Shown here: piece after piece, positions 11,245-20,107 of the stretch
How positions within the stretch are numbered: the first letter of the stretch is position 1
Layout: every line of letters begins with the position of its first letter
From: Deltaproteobacteria bacterium
GTDB taxonomy: Bacteria > Myxococcota > UBA727 > VGSZ01
Assembly (NCBI GenBank): GCA_016874845.1
Contig: VGSZ01000007.1
Coordinates: 1-54,981 of the forward strand
Reading direction: 5' to 3'
DNA length: 54,981 nucleotides
Notes under the pieces: generated by a model
The model's database searches: none
The model's input: the letters and a program-made list of their open reading frames with translations, nothing else
Told to the model about the DNA's origin: nothing
Position numbers and translations under genes: made by a program

Positions 11245-12963
11245 TCAGCCGGGCGACAGCGACAGCACCATGCGGGTGCCGCCGCCGGCGACGTATTCGA
11301 CCACCAGCGCACCGCCGAGCTCGCGGGCGAGCTGCTGGCTCGTGTAGAGGCCAAGTCCGGTGCCCTCGGCCTTCGTCGTCACGAACGGCTCGAACAGCCG
11401 CCCGCGCACGAGGTCGGACAGGCCGGGGCCGCGGTCGGTCACGCGCAGGCGCAACGGCTCGCCGGCCTTGACGACGGCGTCGACGACGACGCGGGGGCCC
11501 TGGCCGTCTTCCCGGCACGCGGCGGTGGCGGCGAGCGCGTTCTGCACCAAGTTCAGCACGATCTGCAGCACACGATCGGCGTCGACGTCGCCGGCGCGGG
11601 CGAGGCTGTCCTCGTCGAGTTGCACGGCAGTGCGGTCGCTACCGACGACGCGCAGCGCCCGCCGCGCCACCTCGAGGGCCGGCTGCCGCCCGCGCGACCG
11701 CGAGCCGTCGTTGGCGGTGGCCAGCAGCGACTGGGTGAGCGCGCGGCAGCGGCGCGTCTCTTCGACGATCAGGTCGAGGCTCTCGAGCACGTCCCGCCGC
11801 TCGGCGTCGGGCAGCTGCGCGTCGGCGAACACCGAGCGCAGGTCCTTGGCCAGCGTCTGCATCGTCGTCAGCGGTGTGTTCAGCTCGTGGGCGACCCCCT
11901 GCATCGCGCGGCCAATGGTGGCCAGTCGCTCGAGCAGCAGGTGGCGCTGCTCGACGAGCAGCGTCTCGGTGCGGTCGACGGTCAGGAACGCGTGGGCGAC
12001 CCGCGGGTGCGTCGGCCGTAGCGCGATCAGCTCGACGACTCGCTCGCGGGCGCTTTGGGCCCCGGCGTCGTCGATGCGCGCCGGCACCGAGAAGCGCTCG
12101 ATGGTGCGCGCGCTCTGCCCGGTGACGACAGGCTGCTCGTCGAGGCGCGCCTGCGCGCGACCGATGGCGTCGCGTGCGGCGGGCTCGTTGGCGAGGTTGC
12201 CGTCGTTCTGCAGGATCGTGAAGCCGTCGCGGTCCTGCACGTCGACGCCGACCTTCAGCGCCGTCAACATCTCGAGCAAGAGCTGCAGCGCGCGCGCGGC
12301 CTCCTCCTGCTTCTCGGCGGTGCGCTGACGCTCGCGCGCCTGCCGCGTCGCGATCTCGAGGGACAGGTACGCCAGACCGAACAGCAGCATCGCCAGCGAC
12401 AGCGCCCACAACGACACCGGCGGCTCGAGCAGCGGCGGCATCGGCAACCGGCCGAGCGCCTCCAGCCACCACAGCACGGCGACGCCCACGAGGCTCGCCG
12501 CAGCGGCGAACAGGGCGCCGCGCCGGCCGTTCAGCAGCGCGCCGACGACGACGTGGAACGCGTAGGCCACCGACAGCGGGTTCTGCGGTCCGCCCGCCCA
12601 CGCGAGCAGCCACGTCAGCGTCAACAGGTCGGCGGTGGCGTGCAGCAGCAGGTCGTTGCGGCCGACATGCAGGCCGCCGCGCGTGCGCCAAACCAGTACG
12701 CCGTTCACGAGCACGAGCACGGCCAGGCCAGCGACGACGGCGGGGATCGACACGAAGGTCCAGCCGAGGGTCACGCACAACAGCAGCCCGACCATCGCGC
12801 CGGTGATCGCCCACCAGCGCAGCTGCGCCAGCCACCGCAGCCGTCGTCGTCGTTGCTCGACGTCGTCGCCCTCGCCGGCGGTGGTCACTGAGCGCAGCCG
12901 CTCCCGCGGGCGCAAGGCGGCGGGTACGACGGCGGGCGCGGGGTCGGTGGGGGGGGCGGTCAT
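11245..12963 (-). CDS. RegB/PrrB-like redox sensor histidine kinase
   Basis: A 572-aa membrane kinase. Residues about 45-205 hold six membrane segments. Residues 124-130 read GGPQNPL, close to the GGxxNPF quinone-site motif of RegB/PrrB. The H-box is VAHELNTPLTTM (His359), like the RegB HELGTPL. Cys406 in RRCRALTQSL is in the place of the RegB redox-active Cys. The N-box is NLVQNAL (471-477), and the G-boxes are DRGPGL (510) and GTGLGL (534). Known RegB proteins sense respiratory redox state through quinone and Cys and phosphorylate RegA. No RegA is seen in this window. The ATG at 12963 is chosen because upstream sequence in the ORF is an antisense shadow of the dehydrogenase gene. The next gene on the same strand starts 185 bp downstream. 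Confidence 0.88.
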   Translation of the reverse strand: MTAPPTDPAPAVVPAALRPRERLRSVTTAGEGDDVEQRRRRLRWLAQLRWWAITGAMVGLLLCVTLGWTFVSIPAVVAGLAVLVLVNGVLVWRTRGGLHVGRNDLLLHATADLLTLTWLLAWAGGPQNPLSVAYAFHVVVGALLNGRRGALFAAAASLVGVAVLWWLEALGRLPMPPLLEPPVSLWALSLAMLLFGLAYLSLEIATRQARERQRTAEKQEEAARALQLLLEMLTALKVGVDVQDRDGFTILQNDGNLANEPAARDAIGRAQARLDEQPVVTGQSARTIERFSVPARIDDAGAQSARERVVELIALRPTHPRVAHAFLTVDRTETLLVEQRHLLLERLATIGRAMQGVAHELNTPLTTMQTLAKDLRSVFADAQLPDAERRDVLESLDLIVEETRRCRALTQSLLATANDGSRSRGRQPALEVARRALRVVGSDRTAVQLDEDSLARAGDVDADRVLQIVLNLVQNALAATAACREDGQGPRVVVDAVVKAGEPLRLRVTDRGPGLSDLVRGRLFEPFVTTKAEGTGLGLYTSQQLARELGGALVVEYVAGGGTRMVLSLSPG

Positions 12964-13107
12964 GCCCGTGGCTACCGCGGCCCGTCGTGGTCGTCGATGC
13001 GGGCCCCGGGCGCTGGCCGGCGGTCGACGACCTGCCTTGTCGAAGTCGCTCCCGTCGAACACATGGGCGCGGCGCCGTTTGTGCGCGGCGTCAGGAGCAG
13101 CGCGATC

Positions 13108-14004
13108 ATGAAGAGCATCGACACCGCCGTCGTCGTCGGCGCCGGCACCATGGGCCACGGCATCGCGCAGGTGCTGGCCATGGCCGGCATCGCCACCACC
13201 CTCGTCGACGTCGACGACGCCGTCGTGCAGCGCGGCCTCGCCCGCGTGAAGGAGAACCTCGACAAGGGCGTCGACAAGAAGAAGCTCGAGCCCGCCGCCC
13301 GCGACGCCGCCGGGGCGAGGCTGCGCGGCTCCACGGCGATGGCCGAGGCGCTGGCGACGGCCGACCTGCTCATCGAGGCGATCCCCGAGCGCATGGAGTG
13401 GAAGCGCAAGCTCTTCACCGACGCCGACGCCGTGATGCCGGCGGGGGCCCTGCTCGCGAGCAACACGTCGTCGTTGTCGATCACCGCGATCGCGAGGAGC
13501 ACGAAGCGGCCCGAGGACGTCGTCGGCCTGCACTTCTTCAACCCCGTGCACCTGATGAAGCTGCTCGAGATCGTAAAGGGGACGCTGACGTCGCCGGCGA
13601 CGCTGCAGCGGGCGCAGGACCTCGCGACGCGTCTGGGCAAGACCGCCATCGTCGTGAACGACGCGCCGGGGTTCGCCACGTCGCGCCTTGGCATCTGCCT
13701 GGGCAACGAGGCGATGCGCATGCTCGAAGAGGGCGTGGCGTCGGCGAGCGACATCGACCAGGCGATGAAGCTCGGCTACGGGCACCCGATGGGGCCGCTG
13801 GCGCTGTCGGACCTCGTGGGGCTCGACGTGCGGATGAACATCACCGAAGGGCTGTTCGCTGAGCTCGGCACCGATGGCTTCCGCGCGCCGCGCCTCCTGA
13901 AGCGGCTGGTCACCCTTGGCGACGTCGGCCAAAAGAGCGGCCGCGGCTTCTACGTCTGGGAGAACGGCGAGACCGTGGGCGAGAACCCCGCCACCCGTCG
14001 CTGA
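13108..14004 (+). CDS. 3-hydroxyacyl-CoA (3-hydroxybutyryl-CoA) dehydrogenase
   Basis: A 298-aa soluble NAD(P)-dependent dehydrogenase of the Hbd/PaaH/FadB type. It oxidises (S)-3-hydroxyacyl-CoA to 3-ketoacyl-CoA in beta-oxidation, butanoate or PHB metabolism. The Rossmann fold starts AVVVGAGTMGHGIAQVLAMAG with Asp after beta-2 (LVDVDD), which favours NAD. Also seen are LLIEAIPERMEWK, ASNTSSLSITAIA, the catalytic His in LHFFNPVHLMKLLEIV, VVNDAPGF, and a C-terminal domain with LGYGHPMGPLALSDLVGLD. The start at 13108 fits the fold and has AGGAG upstream. The ORF track adds 37 implausible residues. The gene is divergent from the redox kinase, and the 144-bp space between them should hold both promoters. 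Confidence 0.95.
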   Translation: MKSIDTAVVVGAGTMGHGIAQVLAMAGIATTLVDVDDAVVQRGLARVKENLDKGVDKKKLEPAARDAAGARLRGSTAMAEALATADLLIEAIPERMEWKRKLFTDADAVMPAGALLASNTSSLSITAIARSTKRPEDVVGLHFFNPVHLMKLLEIVKGTLTSPATLQRAQDLATRLGKTAIVVNDAPGFATSRLGICLGNEAMRMLEEGVASASDIDQAMKLGYGHPMGPLALSDLVGLDVRMNITEGLFAELGTDGFRAPRLLKRLVTLGDVGQKSGRGFYVWENGETVGENPATRR

Positions 14005-14083
14005 AGGGTCCAGCGCCGCCCCGCGCGCGGCAGTGGCCTTCCTTCGTTCGCCCGGCAGGGCGAACGCGGACTCTCGTCGGCGC

Positions 14084-15666
14084 GTGTCCTCCCCTGCTCC
14101 GTCGTCCTCGCCGTCGTCATCGTCACCGTCACCGTCGTCGGCCTGGGCGTCGCTGCCATCGCCGTGGGCGGTGCTCGGGACGAGCGTGGGTGTCGAGCTC
14201 GGCGTCGCGGGCGTCTTTTCGGCGCACGGCGCGCTGACCCATGGCGAGCGCCGAGCCGACCGCGTGCCGTACACGCTGGGCGGGTTCCTGGTGTTCACGA
14301 CGCTGGCGACGCCGCTGTTCGCGCGGATCATGCTGCGGCTCGCGCGCCTGCGCCGGGTGCTGCGGGCCGGCACGCCGGCGGGGTCGCTGCCGACGGACGA
14401 CATCGTCGCGGTGCTGCGCCTGCCGGTGCACGTCTTCGCCATCGTGCTCGGCCAGTTCGCGCTGTGCCTGCTCGCAACGCCGCTGGTGCAAGCGCGGTGG
14501 CTGCCCAATCTCCTGGCCGCGAGGGCGCAGCTGTACGTCGGCAGCGTCGCCTTCGGCCTGATCACGGCGACGACCCAGTTCTACGCGCTGACCAATCTGG
14601 TGCGCACGCGCATCGCGCCGGTGCTGCTGGTGGACGGGACGCTGGCCCACCTCGGACCACGGTGGCTCGTCCTCGTCGCCCACCACATGATCCTGCTCGC
14701 CACCACGCTGGGCGTCGCCTGGCCGGCGCTGCTGTACCTGCTGGTCGTCGACGCCGACCGGCCGTCGCTGCTGGAGACCGGGCTGATGATCGTCGTCGGG
14801 CTGTCGCTGTTCTTCTTCCAGGTGGTGAGCGCGCTGCGCACCGTCAGCTTTGGCGTTGGCCATCTGGTCGAGCGCACGCAGGTGGTCAAGAGCGGCGACC
14901 TGACCACGCGCGCCGAGGTGCGCGGGCTCGACACGCTGGGCGAGCTGGCCTCGGGCTTCAACGCGATGGTCCACGGGCTCGTGCAGCGCGAGCATCTGAA
15001 GGAGACCTTCGGGCGCTACGTGACCCAGCAGGTCGCCGACGAGCTCCTCGCCGGCCGCGTGACGCTGGGCGACGAGCTGCGCACCGCGACCATGCTGTTC
15101 TCCGACATCCGCGACTTCACGAAGATGAGCGAGCAGCGCTCACCCGTGGACGTCGTCGCCTTCCTGAACGAGTATCTGGGCGCCATGGTCGACTGCGTGC
15201 TCGAGCACCACGGCGTGCTCGACAAGTTCATCGGCGACGCGGTGATGGCGGTGTTCAGGGCGCCCAGAGCGACGCCGAGAACGCCGTGGCCTGCGCGCTC
15301 GCCATGGGCCGCCGGCTGGACGAGCTCAACGCGCGCCGGGCGACCCGCGGGCAGCCGGCGATCCGCATCGGCATCGGCCTGCACACCGGCGACCTTGTCG
15401 CCGGCAACATCGGCTCGCCGCGGCGCATGGAGTACACGGTGATCGGCGACACCGTGAACACCTGCTCGCGCCTCGAGCAACTCACGAAGGACCACGGCCG
15501 ACGCACGCTGCCGTCATCATCGTCGGCCGATCTCGTCGCCGCGCGCTTCCCTGTCGTGACGATGGGCGTCGTCCCCATCCGCGGACGCAAGGACGCGCTG
15601 GCGATCTACGGCCTCGCCGCCGAAGACAGCCCCGCGTCGGCCACGCCGGCGTCACCGGCCGCCTGA
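14084..15666 (+). CDS. Membrane HAMP-class III adenylate/guanylate cyclase (apparent -1 frameshift)
   Basis: Read across one frameshift, this gives about 527 aa. An N-terminal part with about six membrane segments ([55 protein letters not shown]) is followed by a HAMP-like linker ([35 protein letters not shown]) and a class III cyclase domain. The latter has metal ligands in [10 protein letters not shown] and [11 protein letters not shown], then [39 protein letters not shown]. The product would be cAMP or cGMP. The frame changes inside [20 protein letters not shown]: one extra C in the CCC at 15263-15265 restores it. The first ORF then runs on as Arg/Ser-rich sequence to 15442. The GTG start at 14084 is a guess, since the family start is variable. 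Confidence 0.8.
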
Positions 15667-15690
15667 CCAAAACCTGCTACGTTGGTCGGC

Positions 15691-16575
15691 GTGTCGTCGA
15701 CATTCTCCCTGCTTGAGCCCGTCCACGCCGGCCCCGTGGCTGCGGACCAGGGTGCCGGCGGCCACGGCGACGCCGGGCTGGGCCCGCTCGACGCGCTCGA
15801 CGGCGGGCCGGTGGTCGTCAGCGTGCCCCACGCCGGCCTCGACGTCCCCGAGGACGACGCCGTGGCGCTGGCCTTGTCGGGCCGCGCGCTGCTGAAGGAC
15901 GCCGACCTGCACGTCGACAAGCTCGCCGCCGACATCCCCGCCCTCGGCGTCCCCGTCGTGGTCGGAAACGTCAGCCGCTACGTGCTCGACCTGAACCGCG
16001 CTCCCGACGACGTCGACCTCGACGTCTGCCCCGGCTTCGACTGTCCGGCCCGGCCCTCGGCGCGGGGCCTGTGCTGGCGCACGACCACCGACGGCGCCGC
16101 CGTGCTGCGCCGACCGCTGTCTGTCGACGAGCTGCGCTCGCGCGTGCGGCGCATCCACGTGCCCTACCACAACGCCATCGCCGCCTTGCTGGCCGAGCGG
16201 CGCGCGCGCCACGGCTTCGCAATCCTCATCGACCTGCACTCGATGCCGTCGCGCTTCGAGGCGGCGTCGCGGCGCGTCGACGTCGTGCCCGGCACCCTCG
16301 ACGATCGCTCGTGCTCGCCGGCGCTCCTGCGAGCCGTCGTCGACCACTTCGTTGCTGCCGACTTCTCGGTGCGCCCCAACGACCCGTACAAGGGTCAGTA
16401 CACGACGGCGCGGCACGGCCAGCCGGCGCAGGGGCTGCATGCGCTGCAGCTCGAGCTGAACCGCGACCTGTACATGGACGAGCGCACGTTCGGGCTGCTC
16501 GAGCCCCGGGCCACCCGCCTGCGCGGCGTGCTGGCCGGGCTGGTGGCGCGGCTGCAGCGGCTCACGCTGGCTTGA
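15691..16575 (+). CDS. N-formylglutamate amidohydrolase family protein
   Basis: About 294 aa, cytosolic. Family hallmarks are VVVSVPHAGLDVP, the DLHVDK segment, VSRYVLDLNRAPDD, IPYHN-like VPYHNAIAALL, ILIDLHSMPSR (metal ligands) and LQLELNRDLYMDE. The family hydrolyses N-formyl-glutamate to glutamate and formate in histidine degradation, but many relatives have other amide substrates. No hut genes are nearby, so the substrate is not certain. The track uses TTG at 15682. The GTG at 15691 is equally likely; I see no decisive Shine-Dalgarno. Confidence 0.85.
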   Translation: MSSTFSLLEPVHAGPVAADQGAGGHGDAGLGPLDALDGGPVVVSVPHAGLDVPEDDAVALALSGRALLKDADLHVDKLAADIPALGVPVVVGNVSRYVLDLNRAPDDVDLDVCPGFDCPARPSARGLCWRTTTDGAAVLRRPLSVDELRSRVRRIHVPYHNAIAALLAERRARHGFAILIDLHSMPSRFEAASRRVDVVPGTLDDRSCSPALLRAVVDHFVAADFSVRPNDPYKGQYTTARHGQPAQGLHALQLELNRDLYMDERTFGLLEPRATRLRGVLAGLVARLQRLTLA

Positions 16576-16580
16576 GCCTC

Positions 16581-16713
16581 TGGCAGGCTGCTGAAAAATG
16601 CCCTCGGCTGGCTTCTTCAGCAGCCGGCGAGAGATTCGCTCTCGTCCTCCACGAGGGCGAGAAACACCGAGCAGGGTGCTGAAGAACGCAAAGCGTTCTT
16701 CAGCACCCTGCCA
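16581..16713. mobile_element. MITE-like / composite palindromic element (133 bp)
   Basis: The ends are near-perfect inverted repeats: TGGCAGGCTGCTGAAAAA at the left and the complement of TGGCAGGGTGCTGAAGAA at the right. Each end is also its own hairpin (16586-16624 and 16671-16711; the right one is perfect, with GCGTTCTTCAGCACCC). A third small hairpin of the type CTCGTCCTCCACGAGGGCGAG sits between them. No transposase gene is present. This is what a non-autonomous transposon or large REP cluster looks like. No convincing target duplication is seen. Confidence 0.65.
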
Positions 16714-16913
16714 GGCGAGCGGGCGGCGACGATGACGGGCGGCGGCGGCCGGGCGCTGCCGGGTCTGCGACCGCTTGCCGCACGGCCGGGTCGGGCGACG
16801 TCGACGGCAGCGACGACGGCGGGTTTACGCCCCGGGGGGGATCGGCTAGCGCCACCGGTGTCTATGGTGGTCGGTCGTCCTTGCCGGGCGGCACTTTTCG
16901 ACGGAGCACGGCG

Positions 16914-17798
16914 ATGGCTTCCCTTCGCGACATCCGCAAGCGCATCAAGAGCGTCAAGAACACGCAGAAGATCACGAAGGCCATGAAGATGGTCTCGGCG
17001 GCGAAGCTGCGGCGGGCGACGGAACGCGTGATGGCCGCCCGGCCGTTCGCCGACAAGATCGCCGATACGGCGGCGGCGTTGGCGCGGCGGGCCGAGCTGC
17101 TCGGCGAGGCGCCGCACCCGCTGCTCGCGCACCGGCCCGAGAGCGAGCAGGGCGGCACCCTCGAGATCCTCGCGATCACGTCGGACCGCGGGCTGTGCGG
17201 CGCGTTCAACTCCAACGTGATCCGTCGCTCGCTGCGCACCCGCTTTGACGCCAAAGACGTGCACAAGCAGGTGCGCGTGTCGACGGTGGGCCGCAAGGCC
17301 GCGGAGGCGATGAAGCGCGAGGCGGTGCCGTCGCGCAAGACCTACGAGGGCGTGTGGGACGGCCTGAGTTACCACAAGGCCCAGGCCATCGCGTTCGAGC
17401 TGTCCGAGCTGTTCATCGCCGGCGAGATCGACGCCGTCACCATCGTCTACAACGAGTTCGTCAACGCCGGCACGCAGCGCGTCGTCGTCGACCAGATCCT
17501 GCCCATCGTGGCGGCGAAGTCCGACGAGCAGGACACCGTCGACTTCAAGTACGAGCCTGACCGCGCCGTGCTGCTCGACGCGCTGTTGCCGCGCCAGCTG
17601 GCGACGCGCATCTACCGGGCACTGCTCGAGAGCGCCGCCGCCGAGCACGCGGCGCGGATGCAGGCGATGGAGAACGCCTCAAAGAACGCCAAGGAGATGG
17701 TGGGGTCGCTGACGCTCTACTACAACCGCGCGCGTCAGGCGGCGATCACGAAGGAGCTGATGGAGATCATCGGCGGCGCCGAGGCCCTGAAGGGTTGA
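16914..17798 (+). CDS. atpG: ATP synthase F1 gamma subunit
   Basis: A 294-aa rotor-shaft subunit of the F1Fo ATP synthase, on the cytoplasmic face of the membrane. The N-terminal helix MASLRDIRKRIKSVKNTQKITKAMKMVSAAKLRRA and the C-terminal helix AEHAARMQAMENASKNAKEMVGSLTLYYNRARQAAITKELMEIIGGAEALKG form the family's coiled coil. The middle carries ITSDRGLCGAFNSNV. The start at 16914 is set by the family N-terminus and GGAG 8 nt upstream. The track start is 11 codons earlier. The other atp genes are not next to it: the usual alpha-gamma-beta order is broken, with an amidohydrolase upstream and convergent nuoA downstream. Confidence 0.97.
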   Translation: MASLRDIRKRIKSVKNTQKITKAMKMVSAAKLRRATERVMAARPFADKIADTAAALARRAELLGEAPHPLLAHRPESEQGGTLEILAITSDRGLCGAFNSNVIRRSLRTRFDAKDVHKQVRVSTVGRKAAEAMKREAVPSRKTYEGVWDGLSYHKAQAIAFELSELFIAGEIDAVTIVYNEFVNAGTQRVVVDQILPIVAAKSDEQDTVDFKYEPDRAVLLDALLPRQLATRIYRALLESAAAEHAARMQAMENASKNAKEMVGSLTLYYNRARQAAITKELMEIIGGAEALKG

Positions 17799-17842
17799 CC
17801 CTCGACGACGACGGGCCGTCCACCGCGCACGGTCGACGAGCC

Positions 17843-17884
17843 CCGACACGAAGAGCTGCCCGCGCGGGCAGCTCTTCGTGTCGG
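17843..17884. terminator. 42-bp perfect palindrome between convergent atpG and nuoA
   Basis: CCGACACGAAGAGCTGCCCG continues as its exact reverse complement, giving a 21-bp arm on each side with no spacer. The hairpin is symmetric and lies between two convergent genes, so it probably terminates both. There is no long T-tract. Confidence 0.75.
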
Positions 17885-17957
17885 TCGTCCGGCCGGTGTG
17901 GTCCTGCGCGTCGTCAGGGGCGCGGTCGTCGAGGACGACCGCGCGTCGGCGCGACGG

Positions 17958-18311
17958 CTATTGCCACTTCAGCGCGCCGCGGCCGCGGGCGTAGATGTAG
18001 CCGACGCCGAGGACGGCGAAGAAGCTGCCCATGCACAGCAGGCCTTGGAACTTGAGCTCGCGGATCTGAACAGCCCACGGATAGAAGAACAGGCCCTCGA
18101 CGTCGAAGACAAGGAACAGCATGGCCACCAGCGCGAAGCGGATGGGCCAGCGCGCCTCGGTGGGCTGCGGCTCGGAGACGCCGCACTCGTAGGACTTCTG
18201 CTTCACCGGCGACGGGCGGCGCGGCGACAGTTGGCCGGCGATCACGACGAGCAGCAGGACGAGGCCGGCGGCGACGGCGGCGTAGAAGGCGAGCATCCCG
18301 GTCGGATTCAT
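17958..18311 (-). CDS. nuoA: NADH-quinone oxidoreductase subunit A
   Basis: A 117-aa membrane subunit of respiratory complex I with three transmembrane helices (MLAFYAAVAAGLVLLLVVIAG; RFALVAMLFLVFDVEGLFFYPWAV; LLCMGSFFAVLGVGYIYA). The conserved loop KQKSYECGVSEPQ holds the family Cys, and FDVE carries the conserved acidic pair. The start at 18311 gives the normal length. The track adds 18 residues. nuoB, C and D do not follow; the minus strand continues past the palindrome into atpG on the other strand. The gene is therefore either separated from the main nuo operon or one of two copies. Confidence 0.95.
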   Translation of the reverse strand: MNPTGMLAFYAAVAAGLVLLLVVIAGQLSPRRPSPVKQKSYECGVSEPQPTEARWPIRFALVAMLFLVFDVEGLFFYPWAVQIRELKFQGLLCMGSFFAVLGVGYIYARGRGALKWQ

Positions 18312-18416
18312 GGGGCGGTGGTTAGTGAACGAACCAGCCGCTGTCCAGCCGTGGTCGGACGACACCGTCCCGTGCGCGGTACGGCCATCGCCGTCGACGC
18401 CGGTCGTACCGCGTCC

Positions 18417-19106
18417 TCAACCGGCCGGCGCGGCTGGTCGACGGCGGGCGGGGGGCGGCAGCTCCAGGGCGCGCCACAGAGACCAGACGGCGACGGTGCG
18501 AAACGGTCGCCAGCGCTCGCCCCGGGCCAGCACCTGCTGCGGCGTCGGCAGCGCCTTCGTGCGAAAGACCCGCTGAAATCCCTTCTGTACACCATAGTCC
18601 GTGGCCGGCAGCACGTCGGGGCGGCCAAGTCGGAACATCAAGAACATCTGAACCGTCCACGGGCCGATGCCCCGCACCACCGTCAGCCGGTCGATGACCT
18701 CGTCGTCGGCGAGGCGCCGGCATTCGTCGACGGTCGGCAGCGCTCCGCGTTCATGCTGGTCGGCGAGCTCGAGCAGGGCGCGAGCCTTGCTTGTCGACAA
18801 GCCGGCACCGCGCAGCCGGCTCTCTTGCAGGGCGATCACCTCGGCGGGGGTCGGGAATCCAGTGATGCCAAGGGCGGCGACGCGGGCGTGGATCGTGGCC
18901 GCCGCTTTGGCGGTCAATTGCTGATAGACAATGGCCTCGGCCAGCGCCGCGAACAAAGAGACGGGCGGTCGGACAACCAGGGAATACTTGCCAACGCGAG
19001 CGATGTGTCGTCCGAGCGTCGGGTCGGCGCGGGTCAGGGTCCGTCGCGCGTGAGCGGGCAAGCGGGGCGCGGGACCCGCGACAGGGGCCTTCGTGGACGC
19101 CGTCAT
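18417..19106 (-). CDS. DNA-3-methyladenine glycosylase II-like (HhH-GPD family)
   Basis: A 229-aa base-excision repair glycosylase that removes alkylated purines. It has the AlkA-type HhH-GPD core: LFAALAEAIVYQQLTAKAAATIHARVAAL, then LSTSKARALLELADQ, the helix-hairpin-helix LTVVRGIGPWTVQMFLMFRLGRPDVLPATDYGVQKGFQ with the catalytic Asp in PATDYGV, and a final WRPFRTVAVWSLWRAL. There is no FeS cluster motif. It is shorter than E. coli AlkA because the N-terminal lobe is missing, as in many bacterial homologues. The start at 19106 (MTASTKAPV) is favoured over the track start 41 codons earlier. Confidence 0.92.
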   Translation of the reverse strand: MTASTKAPVAGPAPRLPAHARRTLTRADPTLGRHIARVGKYSLVVRPPVSLFAALAEAIVYQQLTAKAAATIHARVAALGITGFPTPAEVIALQESRLRGAGLSTSKARALLELADQHERGALPTVDECRRLADDEVIDRLTVVRGIGPWTVQMFLMFRLGRPDVLPATDYGVQKGFQRVFRTKALPTPQQVLARGERWRPFRTVAVWSLWRALELPPPARRRPAAPAG

Positions 19107-19267
19107 GGCCCGAGGATCACCGCGAGGAGCCCGCGGGGCAAGGACGCTCCGGTCGGGCGCGTCGGGCGCGTCAGGTCCACGCTCACCGAAAAGGTGCAGG
19201 AATCCCGATTGGAGACCTCGAATCGGCAAAATCAGGACCGCGCTGGTGAAATCCTGCCGGGAACTGC

Positions 19268-19279
19268 TATACGAATCCC
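19268..19279 (+). promoter_or_regulatory. -10-like box directly before the H1-like ATG (possible leaderless start)
   Basis: TATACG ends 6 nt before the ATG at 19280, so transcription would start at or near the A of the ATG. No Shine-Dalgarno is seen. This suggests a leaderless mRNA. The -35 is unclear. Confidence 0.3.
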
Positions 19280-19966
19280 ATGAACAACACTCTTCAGGCT
19301 GAATTGCAGAAGCGAATCGAGGCTTTCGCCTCGGACATCACCTCCGTCCTGCAGCGCGCCGTCGCCGACGCCGTCGCTGGTGCGCTAACGGGCGCGCCGG
19401 CGGCGAAGGCGACCTCGACGGCGGCGAGATCGACGAAGACGAAGGCGAAGCCGGCGAAGGCCGAGGCCGGGCGGGCGCATCGCTCGTCGATCTCGGCGGG
19501 CGAGCTGTACGCGATGCTCCTGACCAACGGCAATCGCAACATCGAGAAGATCGCGCAGGGGCTCGGCGTGAAGACCGCGACCATCGCGCCGCTGCTGCGA
19601 ACCCTCGTCGAGCAGGGCAGCGTGCGGCGCACCGGCCAGGCGCGCGGCACGAAGTACACATCGGTGCCCGGCAAGGCGCCGTCGGCCAAGGCGAGCGCTG
19701 CTGCCGTGTCGGCCACGCCGACGAAGCCCGCCGCGAAGACGGCGACGAAGCCCGCCGCGAAGACGGCGACGAAGCCCGCCACGAAGACGGCGACGAAGCC
19801 CGCCGCGAAGAAGGCGACGAAGCCCGCCGCGAAGAAGGCGACGAAGCCCGCCGCGAAGAAGGCGACGAAGCCGGCGACGCCGGCCGAAAAGGCGGTCGAG
19901 AAGCCCGCCGAGAGGCCGGTCGAAAAGGCGGTCGAGAAGCCGTTGGAGCCGACGCCGACGGCCTGA
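19280..19966 (+). CDS. Histone H1-like Lys/Ala-rich DNA-binding protein with winged-helix domain
   Basis: 228 aa. The N-terminus (1-40) is helical. It is followed by a Lys/Ala/Thr linker and, at about residues 70-130, a winged-helix-like domain: SAGELYAMLLTNGNRNIEKIAQGLGVKTATIAPLLRTLVEQGSVRRTGQARGTKYTSV. From about residue 145 the tail is a run of AAKTATKPAAK repeats resembling eukaryotic H1 tails. Similar basic tails occur in bacterial nucleoid proteins. I infer a nucleoid-associated or regulatory DNA-binding role. The helix content of the middle domain suggests an arsR/marR-like reader rather than a pure H1. It is divergent from the glycosylase gene. Confidence 0.8.
   Translation: MNNTLQAELQKRIEAFASDITSVLQRAVADAVAGALTGAPAAKATSTAARSTKTKAKPAKAEAGRAHRSSISAGELYAMLLTNGNRNIEKIAQGLGVKTATIAPLLRTLVEQGSVRRTGQARGTKYTSVPGKAPSAKASAAAVSATPTKPAAKTATKPAAKTATKPATKTATKPAAKKATKPAAKKATKPAAKKATKPATPAEKAVEKPAERPVEKAVEKPLEPTPTA
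19721..19876. repeat. 24-bp tandem repeat encoding the H1-like tail
   Basis: About six full units of acgaagcccgccgcgaagacggcg with small changes (gac to aag, ccgc to ccac), plus a partial one. They encode the eight-residue TKPAAKTA repeat of the H1-like protein. The unit is a multiple of three, so copy number can vary without breaking the frame. Confidence 0.9.
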
Positions 19967-20107
19967 CGGCCTGGTGCTCGCCGGCCCCGACGTCCTGATG
20001 GGCCAACGGCGGTTCGGCGAGCCCGTCGACGGCGCCGAAGACGCCGATTTCCTGCCGCTCAGAGGCCTTGCAAGCACCTGTCAGGGGCCTCTGTGGGGCC
20101 TCTCGCT

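Noticed and set aside
11245-14565. 1106-aa version of the RegB-like kinase
   Set aside because: The extra 534 residues are antisense to the dehydrogenase and cyclase genes; the kinase starts at 12963.
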